From positions 6,984 through 70,983 of the forward strand of contig SFGS01000003.1 in NCBI GenBank assembly GCA_004557565.1: 64,000 nucleotides of DNA, read 5' to 3'. A program made the position numbers and the translations under genes. Under the pieces are notes generated by a model that saw only the letters and a list, made by a program, of their open reading frames with translations, was not told the origin of the DNA and did no database searches. Positions within the stretch are counted from its first letter, which is position 1, and each line of letters opens with the position of its first letter. Source of the DNA: Bacteroidales bacterium. Its GTDB lineage: Bacteria; Bacteroidota; Bacteroidia; Bacteroidales; Muribaculaceae. Shown piece by piece: positions 35,211 through 42,819 of this stretch.

Positions 35211-35260
35211 CGTCATCATCACACGCCAACGCTATAGCGTAAGGGCGTGTGATGATGACG
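35211..35260. terminator. 50-bp hairpin with GCTATAGC centre
   Basis: Outer arms of 17 bases (35211-35227, CGTCATCATCACACGCC, and 35244-35260, its exact reverse complement) enclose ACGCTATAGCGT. It lies 28 bases after the DUF4230 stop. No T run follows, so a role in termination is only likely. Confidence 0.75.
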
Positions 35261-35325
35261 GCTGGGAAAAATGAGATTTTTTGCAAATTTGTGGGCAAAA
35301 TCTTGAATATTAGCGAGAAAGTTTA

Positions 35326-35333
35326 TAACTTTG
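35326..35333 (+). promoter_or_regulatory. Promoter of the DUF177-rpmF-fabH operon
   Basis: CTTG, 20 bases, then TAACTTTG, ending 30 bases before the DUF177 start. Confidence 0.65.
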
Positions 35334-35363
35334 TGCCGATTTTAACGTGAAAATTGTAGAGTA

Positions 35364-35945
35364 ATGGCGTCATACAAGTTGCCACTTAAGTCTTTGTCGA
35401 TTGGTGTTCAGGAGTTTAACTACCACTTGAACGCTGCTTTTTTCAATGATATAGAAGCCACAGATGTGCGTGAAGCCAGCGTGGATGTCGTTGTGAAAGT
35501 TGACCGCAAAGACGACTCGATTTATCAATTATCGTTTGAGTTTGGCGGTGAACTCACTATTCCATGCGACCGCTGTCTCGACGATATGCGGCACACCGTT
35601 GATGCGACCTATGATTTGACCGTGAAGGAAGGGGAAGAGTACGACGATAGCGACGATGAAGTGCTCGTGATACCTGGCCACTGGCGTGAGCTTGATTTGA
35701 CTCCGCTAATGCGCGACACTGTGTTACTCACCATTCCTATTATGCACGCGCACCCCGAAGGGGAGTGCAACGAGCAGATGCTCGACCGTCTGGAGCAGAT
35801 GCGCGCGGTGAACATCACCGACGATGAGCAGCTGCACGAGGCAGAGGGCGGCATCGACCAAGAAGTGAATGCAAACAAATCTTCGGAAGACGACGACATC
35901 GACCCACGATGGGCGGCTCTGAAGAAATTAAAAGATAACAACTAA
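35364..35945 (+). CDS. DUF177 (YceD-like) protein
   Basis: YceD/DUF177 protein, 193 residues, a conserved neighbour of rpmF that has been linked to rRNA metabolism in other bacteria. The core block FGGELTIPCDRCLDDMRHTV (about 54-73) keeps the CxRC motif, followed by the acidic EGEEYDDSDDEVLVIPG and the final DDIDPRWAALKKLKD, which is the family signature. The gene is followed by rpmF after 15 bases. Confidence 0.9.
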   Translation: MASYKLPLKSLSIGVQEFNYHLNAAFFNDIEATDVREASVDVVVKVDRKDDSIYQLSFEFGGELTIPCDRCLDDMRHTVDATYDLTVKEGEEYDDSDDEVLVIPGHWRELDLTPLMRDTVLLTIPIMHAHPEGECNEQMLDRLEQMRAVNITDDEQLHEAEGGIDQEVNANKSSEDDDIDPRWAALKKLKDNN

Positions 35946-35960
35946 AAAAATAATAAGAAA

Positions 35961-36146
35961 ATGGCACATCCTAAACGTAGACAATCAAAGACTCGCACAG
36001 CTAAGCGCAGAACTCATGACAAGGCTGTAGCTCCAACTATCGCACAGTGCTCAAACTGCGGCGCATGGCATGTTTATCACACTGTATGCCCTGAATGCGG
36101 CTACTATCGTGGCAAACACGTAATGGGCGAAGAAGCAGCTGTTTAA
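35961..36146 (+). CDS. rpmF: 50S ribosomal protein L32
   Basis: L32, 61 residues, binds the large ribosomal subunit. The start MAHPKRRQSKTRTAKRRTHD is typical, and CSNCGAWHVYHTVCPECG retains the four-cysteine zinc site, so this is the zinc-binding form. Cotranscribed with DUF177 upstream and probably with fabH downstream, the usual bacterial order that links ribosome and fatty acid synthesis genes. Confidence 0.97.
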   Translation: MAHPKRRQSKTRTAKRRTHDKAVAPTIAQCSNCGAWHVYHTVCPECGYYRGKHVMGEEAAV

Positions 36147-36257
36147 TAAGGCTACAACCCACTTGAGACTAACTCAAAAAGATTTCTGTGTATCCTGAAT
36201 AACGCTGATAAAGTGCTATTTGGGATATACTTGCTTATTTAAATACACAATTTCGAT

Positions 36258-37241
36258 ATGCTTAACGCAAAGATTTCTGGTATTGCTTCCTACTTGCCCG
36301 ACTACGTTCTCACCAACGATGAACTGTCGCGCATGGTAGACACTAACGATGAGTGGATCACAACCCGTGTGGGCATCAAAGAACGCCGCATTCTCAAGAA
36401 GGAAGTGGGTTCTTCTTACATGGGTATTCAAGCTGTGAAAAAACTTCTTGAAGAAACTGGCACTAATCCCGACGACGTGGATTTGCTCATTTGTGCCACT
36501 TCAAACCCCGACTACCGTTTCCCTTCTACCGCCTCTGTGATTGCTCACGGCTGCGGCTTGGAAAAGAAATGCTACGCCTACGACATTCAGGCTGCTTGTG
36601 CAGGTTTTATCGTGGCTTCGTTTGATGCCAACGCCTACATCAAGAGCGGCTTGTACAAGAAGGTGATTGTGGTTTGTGCAGAAAAGATGTCGAGCATGGT
36701 GAACTATGAAGACCGTGCCACATGTCCTCTTTTCGGCGACGGTGCAGCAGCTGTGCTGATGGAACCAACTGAGGAGCCTGTGGGCTTCGTAGATGGCGTG
36801 TTCCATGTAGATGGCAGCGGTCTCGAACACCTCGTGTACAAGGCTGGTGGCTCTGCTCACCCAACCACTCACGAAACCGTTGACGCAAAAGAAAACTGCC
36901 TCTATCAAGAAGGCCGTGCTGTGTATAAGTCGGCTGTGATGGACATGTTCAACTCAAGCAAGGAAGTGATGGAGCGCAACAACCTCAAGATTGAGGACGT
37001 GAAATGGTTTGTTCCTCACCAGGCAAATCTCCGCATCATCGAAGCTGTTGGCAGCCGTCTCGGTCTTTCTGAAGAGCAAGTGCTCGTCAACATTCAGAAG
37101 GTGGGTAACACCAGCGCCGCCTCAATTCCAATCTGCCTCGACCACAACAAGGGCAAATTGAAGAAGGGCGACAAGATTGTGCTCACTGCCTTCGGCGCAG
37201 GTTTCACTTGGGGTGCTTCATATCTCATCTGGGGCATGTAA
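36258..37241 (+). CDS. fabH: 3-oxoacyl-ACP synthase III (KAS III)
   Basis: FabH condenses acetyl-CoA with malonyl-ACP to start fatty acid synthesis. The 327 residues hold all catalytic residues: Cys in DIQAACAGF (about 114), His in WFVPHQANLRI (about 255) and Asn in GNTSAASIP (about 285). WITTRVGIKERRI near the start binds CoA. It follows rpmF by about 110 bases and is followed by a strong hairpin terminator. Confidence 0.96.
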   Translation: MLNAKISGIASYLPDYVLTNDELSRMVDTNDEWITTRVGIKERRILKKEVGSSYMGIQAVKKLLEETGTNPDDVDLLICATSNPDYRFPSTASVIAHGCGLEKKCYAYDIQAACAGFIVASFDANAYIKSGLYKKVIVVCAEKMSSMVNYEDRATCPLFGDGAAAVLMEPTEEPVGFVDGVFHVDGSGLEHLVYKAGGSAHPTTHETVDAKENCLYQEGRAVYKSAVMDMFNSSKEVMERNNLKIEDVKWFVPHQANLRIIEAVGSRLGLSEEQVLVNIQKVGNTSAASIPICLDHNKGKLKKGDKIVLTAFGAGFTWGASYLIWGM

Positions 37242-37317
37242 TCCGTCTCCTTCGGAGATGTGTTAACACTGGTAGATAATCACCATTTCAGAAGAAATGA
37301 TGTGAATCCTATAATCA

Positions 37318-37372
37318 AACAAAAAATGCATTTTGCCCAATGTCTGGGCGGTGCGTTTTTTGTTTGTATATA
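37318..37372 (+). terminator. Terminator after fabH
   Basis: AACAAAAAATGCA...TGCCCA pairs with TGGGCG...GCGTTTTTTGTT in one long stem with small bulges. The T-rich right arm serves as the release tract. The remaining bases to 37490 hold a small CTCCTTCGGAG hairpin at about 37246 and no gene. Confidence 0.8.
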
Positions 37373-37490
37373 AGAGCTCGTACAGCAGGGATAGAAACAT
37401 AGGCGTTTGCCAATAGCGATTGACGCCATAGCTTGAATGCCGTGCGGCTCTGAATACTAAACTATAATTTTAATCTCTCAAAAAATAAGA

Positions 37491-38372
37491 ATGCATAAAG
37501 CAGGTTTTGTCAACATCGTAGGCAACCCCAACGTGGGTAAATCCACCCTGAGCAATATCCTTGTGGGTGAACGCCTCTCTATCATCACAAGCAAGGCGCA
37601 AACCACACGCCACCGCATTATGGGCATCGTGAACACCGATGAATATCAAATCGTGTTTAGCGACACCCCCGGCGTGCTGAAACCCAAATTCAAGTTACAG
37701 GAAAGTATGCTTGAATACTCCACTGGCGCGCTTGTGGATGCCGATGTGCTGCTTTATGTGACCGATGTGGTGGAAACTCCGACCAAGAACAAGGAGTTTC
37801 TCGAAAAGGTGGCTCGCGAGAAAGTGCCCATTATTTTGGTGATCAATAAAATTGACCTGCTCTCCGGTCAGGTTGAACTGGTGAAGATTGTGGAAGAATG
37901 GCGCGCGCTGCTCCCTCAAGCCGAAATCTATCCCACCAGCGCCAAGGAGAACTTCAACGTGGACCAAATCATGAAGCGCATCGTGGAACTGCTGCCCGAA
38001 AATCCACCTTACTTCGGCAAAGACGCCCTCACCGACCGCTCATCACGCTTTTTCGTCACCGAAATCGTGCGCGAGAAAATTCTGCTCACCTACGACAAGG
38101 AAGTGCCTTATGCCACACAGGTGATTGTGGAGAAGTTCGACGAAGGCGACGATGAAATCCACATCATGGCAGTGATTTATGTGGAGCGCGACACGCAAAA
38201 GGGCATTATCATCGGCCGTCAAGGCAAAAAACTCAAGCATGTGGGTATCGAGTCAAGAAAGGAACTTGAAAAGTTCTTCGAAAAGCATGTGTATCTGCAA
38301 CTGTTTGTGAAAGTGGAGAAAGATTGGCGAAACCAGGAGAAGAAACTCAAGGCTTTCGGCTATCTCGATTAA
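37491..38372 (+). CDS. era: GTPase Era
   Basis: Era, an essential GTPase that aids maturation of 16S rRNA and assembly of the 30S subunit. The 293 residues show G1 GNPNVGKST (about 11-19), G2 region QTTRHRIMG, G3 DTPGV, G4 NKID and G5 SAK, followed by the C-terminal KH domain with VIYVERDTQKGIIIGRQGKK and LKHVG. The next gene, der, follows after 76 bases, so the two ribosome-assembly GTPases are probably expressed together. Confidence 0.97.
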   Translation: MHKAGFVNIVGNPNVGKSTLSNILVGERLSIITSKAQTTRHRIMGIVNTDEYQIVFSDTPGVLKPKFKLQESMLEYSTGALVDADVLLYVTDVVETPTKNKEFLEKVAREKVPIILVINKIDLLSGQVELVKIVEEWRALLPQAEIYPTSAKENFNVDQIMKRIVELLPENPPYFGKDALTDRSSRFFVTEIVREKILLTYDKEVPYATQVIVEKFDEGDDEIHIMAVIYVERDTQKGIIIGRQGKKLKHVGIESRKELEKFFEKHVYLQLFVKVEKDWRNQEKKLKAFGYLD

Positions 38373-38448
38373 GAAAATATTAATTAGGCTTGCCAAGTGA
38401 CTTGGGAGGAATATAGGGCAGGCCTCAACACCAAATTTACACCGAAAA

Positions 38449-39762
38449 ATGGCAAGATTAATAGCAATAGTAGGACGCCCTAACGTGGGCAAATCAACGC
38501 TGTTCAACCGTTTGACCAAAACCCGCGCCGCCATCGTGAACAATGAGAGCGGCACCACTCGCGACCGCCAGTATGGCAAAACCGAATGGGGCGGTATGGA
38601 AATGTCGGTGGTCGACACCGGCGGCTGGGTAGTGAACAGCGACGACATATTTGAAGACGAAATCAACAAGCAGGTGGCGCTCGCCATCGAAGAGGCTGAT
38701 GTGATTCTGTTTATGGTGGATATCAAGAACGGCGTGACCGACCTCGACGACCATGTGGCAGCCATTCTGCGCCGCAGCAAGAAGCCTGTGGTGCTGGTCA
38801 CCAATAAAGACGACAACAACGACAGCATCTACCTCGAAAGCGAATTTTATTCGTTGGGATTGGGACAGCCATTCTCTATCTCGGCCATCAACGGCACCGG
38901 CACTGGCGACCTTCTCGACGAGGTGGTGCGCCTTATGCCCGAAAAAGACGGCAATGAGGTGGAGGAGGAACTTCCACGCTTCGCTATCGTGGGCCGTCCA
39001 AACGCAGGCAAATCGTCGCTCATCAACTCGCTCATGGACGAGCAACGCAACATTGTGACCGACATTGCCGGCACCACTCGCGACAGCATTTATTCGCGCT
39101 ACAATAAGTTTGGATTCGACTTCTATTTGGTCGATACCGCAGGTATTCGCAAGAAAAACAAGGTGAACGAAGATGTGGAATACTATTCGGTGCTCCGCAG
39201 CATTCGCGCCATTGAATATAGCGACGTGTGCCTTCTCGTGATCGACGCCACTCGTGGTATCGAGTCGCAAGATGTCAACATTTTCTCCATCATCGAAAAG
39301 AACCGCAAGGGCTTGGTGGTGCTGGTCAACAAGTGGGACATCGCGCAAGAGAAGTCGCAGCAGTCAATCACCTATATGGAGAATACCATTCGCCAGCGCT
39401 TTGCGCCATTCTCCGACTTCCCCATCATCTTCGGCTCGGCGCTCACCAAGCAGCGCATCTACAAGGTGCTGGAAGAGGCAATCAAGGTGTATCAGAACCG
39501 CAAGCGCATCATTCCCACATCGCAACTCAACAACGCCATGCAGGAAATCATCGGCGCATATCCACCACCAGCCACTAAGGGCAAGATGGTGAAGATAAAA
39601 TATGTGACCATGCTCAAAGAGGCGCGCGTGCCTTCGTTCGTGTTCTTCTGCAATTTGCCACAGTGGATCAAGGACCCATACAAACGCTACCTCGAAAACC
39701 AGATTCGCGAGCGTTGGGACTTGAAAGGCACGCCAATCAACCTTTATTTCCGTCAGAAATAA
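38449..39762 (+). CDS. der: GTPase Der (EngA)
   Basis: Der has two GTPase domains in tandem and is needed for 50S assembly. The 437 residues carry GRPNVGKST (about 8-16) with DTGGW in the first domain and GRPNAGKSS (about 182-190) with DTAGI in the second; NKWD is the second G4 motif. A KH-like C-terminal domain ends the protein (IRERWDLKGTPINLYFRQK). A terminator follows 30 bases after the stop. Confidence 0.97.
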   Translation: MARLIAIVGRPNVGKSTLFNRLTKTRAAIVNNESGTTRDRQYGKTEWGGMEMSVVDTGGWVVNSDDIFEDEINKQVALAIEEADVILFMVDIKNGVTDLDDHVAAILRRSKKPVVLVTNKDDNNDSIYLESEFYSLGLGQPFSISAINGTGTGDLLDEVVRLMPEKDGNEVEEELPRFAIVGRPNAGKSSLINSLMDEQRNIVTDIAGTTRDSIYSRYNKFGFDFYLVDTAGIRKKNKVNEDVEYYSVLRSIRAIEYSDVCLLVIDATRGIESQDVNIFSIIEKNRKGLVVLVNKWDIAQEKSQQSITYMENTIRQRFAPFSDFPIIFGSALTKQRIYKVLEEAIKVYQNRKRIIPTSQLNNAMQEIIGAYPPPATKGKMVKIKYVTMLKEARVPSFVFFCNLPQWIKDPYKRYLENQIRERWDLKGTPINLYFRQK

Positions 39763-39792
39763 GTGAGAGGGCATCAGCCCCACCTCCAGCAT

Positions 39793-39832
39793 ATAAAGCT
39801 CGCAATAACAGAATGTTGCGAGCTTTATTTAT
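39793..39832 (+). terminator. Intrinsic terminator of der
   Basis: ATAAAGCTCGCAA and TTGCGAGCTTTAT form a perfect stem around a ten-base loop, followed by TT and A-rich DNA. Confidence 0.85.
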
Positions 39833-39964
39833 AAGGTGGCAGTTAATTGTCCGTTGAAATTGCAGTAAAAATGCTTAAAAATCTTAATAAGGTGGCAAAA
39901 AGGAGAAAAAACACCCTGATATTTGCGGTGTTCACACTTATTAATTATTGTTTGCATATTTTTA

Positions 39965-39995
39965 GTTGAATATTGAAAAAACTGTATTACCTTTG
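39965..39995 (+). promoter_or_regulatory. Promoter of a candidate small RNA
   Basis: TTG near 39966, 19 bases, then TACCTTTG at 39988-39995. No coding region follows, but a terminator lies about 165 bases downstream. Confidence 0.6.
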
Positions 39996-40001
39996 TACTT
40001 A

Positions 40002-40163
40002 CAAAAAAAGAAGACAACAACATCCTTTAATACTATTGACAACTTCTTGTGTCAAGCCCCTATTTTGGGGGTGGTCACAGCAAGAAAGGCTAACAAAAAA
40101 TTATATACTTGAATTTTGGTTATGATAGAGGTGTGCTTTTGTGAAAAAGCGCACTTTTATTTT
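40002..40163 (+). ncRNA. Candidate small non-coding RNA, about 160 nt
   Basis: Between a good promoter (39988-39995) and a terminator hairpin (GTGTGCTTTT paired with AAAAGCGCAC, 40131-40154, then TTTTATTTT) there is no plausible coding region. Inside are a TTGACA/TGTCAA hairpin at about 40035-40056 and a CCCC/GGGG hairpin at about 40057-40071. The size and layout would suit a 6S-like or other housekeeping RNA, but I cannot assign a family. Confidence 0.5.
40131..40163 (+). terminator. Terminator of the candidate small RNA
   Basis: Stem GTGTGCTTTT / AAAAGCGCAC with one wobble, followed by TTTTATTTT. Confidence 0.7.
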
Positions 40164-40429
40164 ACACCCCCACCATCCCAAAGTAAATTTTTATTTTTTG
40201 GGAGGGTGTGGTCCAGTGGAAAAATATTGGGGGAGTGAAACAAAAACATAAAAAACAGCCTTTTAGCGATGCCAGTGCTTCGCACCTGTCGTTAGTGCTG
40301 TGGCATGTCTGATTTCAAGCTGATGCTTGAATCAGCCACACCACATCACCAACGCCGCCCTCCCAAGCGAGGTCGGTGGCACCGCCAAAAGGATAAAAAC
40401 CACTCGCCTTCGGCGAAAAAGCAAACCCG

Positions 40430-40520
40430 GTAGGAACGTGATACTTCACGTCCGCCCATAACTATGATACCATATTGAATATCAATCATTTGGAGCGGAC
40501 GCGAAGTATCGCGTCCCTAC
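40430..40520. repeat. Inverted pair of REP-like hairpins
   Basis: The left unit 40430-40455 starts GTAGGAACGTGATACTTC; the right unit 40495-40520 is its inverted copy (ending TCGCGTCCCTAC), with 22 of 26 positions matching. Each unit is itself a hairpin (GGACGCGA / TCGCGTCC around TACT) with a GTAG foot. The flanking 40164-40429 has no gene that I can support, only a CGCCTTCGGCG mini-hairpin. Confidence 0.8.
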
Positions 40521-40556
40521 CATACGAAATCGTTTTGGGAAATTTGATGCGGCTTT

Positions 40557-42575
40557 TTACCAAGAAATCATTTTATTCCCAGGAATGTTCCGCTGAACTG
40601 GGTGGAGGGCGCGGGTGGCGTTGAGGACGGCGAGGACCATTACGCCTACGTCGGCGAATACGGCGAGCCAGAGGGTGGCTAAGCCGCAGGTGGCTAAGAG
40701 CAACACGCCCACTTTCACGCCGATGGAGAATACCACGTTTTGGCGCGCGATGCCGAGGGTGCGCTTGGCTATTCTGATGGCGGTGGCTATTTTTGAGGGT
40801 TTGTCGTCCATGAGCACCACGTCGGCGGCTTCGATGGCGGCATCGCTGCCCAAAGCTCCCATGGCGATGCCCACATCGGCGCGGGCAAGCACGGGCGCAT
40901 CGTTGATGCCGTCGCCCACGAATGCGAGGGTGTGTGCTTGCGACTTCTCGTTCAGAAGCTCTTGCACTCGCTCTACCTTGTCGGCAGGGAGCAGTTCGGC
41001 ATAATATTCGTCGATGCCCACCCCGCTTGCCACTTCGGCAGCCACATTCTGGTGGTCGCCAGTAAGCATCACCGTCTTGCTCACACCGGCGCGTTTGAGT
41101 TGGGCTATCGCCTCGGCGGCATCGTCTTTGATGCGGTCGGAAATCTCGATGTGTCCGGCATATTCGCCGCCGATTGCTACATGAATGATAGTGCCGCTAT
41201 GGTGCTTGCTGCAAGGCACACACTTTGCGCCCACGGCAGCCATCATTTTCTCATTGCCCACAGCCACCACCTTATCGTTGACCAAAGCACGCACGCCGTG
41301 GCCCGCCACCTCTTCCACATCGGTCACGGTGCAGCATTGCGCTTCGTTGGGGAAGGCGTTTTTCAGCGAAATGGCTATCGGGTGATTGCTGTATCGCTCC
41401 ACGTGGGCGGCAAGGTGGAGCAACTGCTGCTCGCTGATGAGATAGGGGTGCAATGCCGTGACGGCAAATTCGCCATGGGTGAGGGTGCCAGTTTTGTCGA
41501 ACACCGCCACGCCCATCTTTGCCAACGCCTCCAGATAGTTGGCACCTTTTACCAGAATGCCACAGCGTGAAGCCGCACCAATGCCCCCGAAGAAGGTGAG
41601 CGGAACGGAGATAACCAGGGCGCAAGGGCACGACACCACCAAGAAGGTGAGTGCACGGTAAATCCATGTGGGCAGGGCTGCAAGATAGCCTCCGCAGAAG
41701 AATGGCGGCACAAAAGCCACCACCAGCGCACACGCCACCACCACAGGAGTATATATGCGTGCGAAGCGACGAATGAAACTCTCGCTGCGCGACTTGCCCT
41801 CGCTGGCGTTTTCCACCAGTTCGAGCACCTTCGAAGCGGTGCTTTCGCCAAACGATTTGGTGGTGCGCACACGAAGCACGCCCGAAATATTGACGCAACC
41901 CGAAATCACGCTCTCGCCCACTTTCACCGAGCGCGGCACGCTTTCGCCAGTGAGTGCCACCGTGTCGAGCGACGACTCGCCATCGGTCACCTCGCCATCG
42001 AGCGGAATGCGCTCACCGGGCTTCACGATGATGGTTTCGCCTATCGCCACATCGGCAGGGTTCACGCTTTGCACACGCCCATCGCGCTCCACATTTGCCA
42101 CATCGGGACGAATGTCCATCAGTTGAGCAATCGACTTACGGCTACGCCCCTCAGCCAGATGCTCAAAGAGTTCGCCCACTTGGAAAAACAGCATCACAAA
42201 CACCGCTTCGGGGAACTGGTGTTCAGCCCCTGGCAGAAAACCGATGACCAGCGCACCGATGGTGGCAATCGACATCAAGAAGTTCTCGCCCAGCAGATGA
42301 CCGCTGAAAAGTTCCTCCACCGCCTCGCGCAGCGTTTGAGTGCCCACCACAAGGTAAGGCACCAAATACACAAGGAGCAACGCCCAAGTGGGCAGACTGG
42401 TGTGAGCTTCAACAGCCCAAGCCACCGCCAGCAGCACACTGGCAACGCCAATCTTGATAGCCCCCAACTTCACACCGCCCTCATGGTGGTGATGCTCACA
42501 GCCACAAGCGTGTGAGTGCTCGTGCTGATGTTCGTGACAGCCGCAGCTGTGCTGATGCATATTACATTCGTCCAT
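40557..42575 (-). CDS. Heavy-metal translocating P-type ATPase (Zn/Cd/Co type)
   Basis: P1B-type ATPase that exports divalent metal ions, 672 residues. The N terminus has no HMA domain; instead residues 1-35 are very rich in His and Cys (HQHSCGCHEHQHEHSHACGC), a probable metal-binding tail. Membrane metal site is SCPCALVIS; phosphorylation motif DKTGTLTHGEF; HPIAISL is the HP motif; MLTGDHQNVAAEVA and GDGINDAPVLARADVGIAMG complete the hinge. The CPC motif plus His-rich tail favour Zn/Cd over Cu. A control gene is not adjacent. Confidence 0.94.
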   Translation of the reverse strand: MDECNMHQHSCGCHEHQHEHSHACGCEHHHHEGGVKLGAIKIGVASVLLAVAWAVEAHTSLPTWALLLVYLVPYLVVGTQTLREAVEELFSGHLLGENFLMSIATIGALVIGFLPGAEHQFPEAVFVMLFFQVGELFEHLAEGRSRKSIAQLMDIRPDVANVERDGRVQSVNPADVAIGETIIVKPGERIPLDGEVTDGESSLDTVALTGESVPRSVKVGESVISGCVNISGVLRVRTTKSFGESTASKVLELVENASEGKSRSESFIRRFARIYTPVVVACALVVAFVPPFFCGGYLAALPTWIYRALTFLVVSCPCALVISVPLTFFGGIGAASRCGILVKGANYLEALAKMGVAVFDKTGTLTHGEFAVTALHPYLISEQQLLHLAAHVERYSNHPIAISLKNAFPNEAQCCTVTDVEEVAGHGVRALVNDKVVAVGNEKMMAAVGAKCVPCSKHHSGTIIHVAIGGEYAGHIEISDRIKDDAAEAIAQLKRAGVSKTVMLTGDHQNVAAEVASGVGIDEYYAELLPADKVERVQELLNEKSQAHTLAFVGDGINDAPVLARADVGIAMGALGSDAAIEAADVVLMDDKPSKIATAIRIAKRTLGIARQNVVFSIGVKVGVLLLATCGLATLWLAVFADVGVMVLAVLNATRALHPVQRNIPGNKMISW

Positions 42576-42819
42576 ATCGTAGTATTATTTTACAGTTTCA
42601 CGCTGCAAATTTACCCCAAAGTTCATGCAACTGAATTGCAAAAACACACGCCCCATCAGGTGACAGATAGCGCAAGCAATGAAAAGACACCGATTTATAA
42701 ATCGGTGTTTCCGTTCGCCATCTCGTGGCAAGTGGCTTTTCCGAAGCCAAAACTATCGTCTTAACTTCTTTAACTTCTTAACTCCTTGACTTCAATGAAA
42801 AATCTCCTTGACTTTTGGA
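42576..42819. repeat. Intergenic region with TTAACTTC stutter
   Basis: The part 42751-42800 reads CTATCGTCTTAACTTCTT then TTAACTTC and TTGACTTC words. A perfect ACACCGATTTATAAATCGGTGT palindrome-like hairpin (CACCGATT / AATCGGTG) lies at about 42689-42709. Otherwise nothing is evident. Confidence 0.6.

Noticed and set aside
37242..37490. Possible tRNA in the fabH-era gap
   Set aside because: No cloverleaf, T-loop consensus or CCA end could be found; only a terminator and a small hairpin are present.
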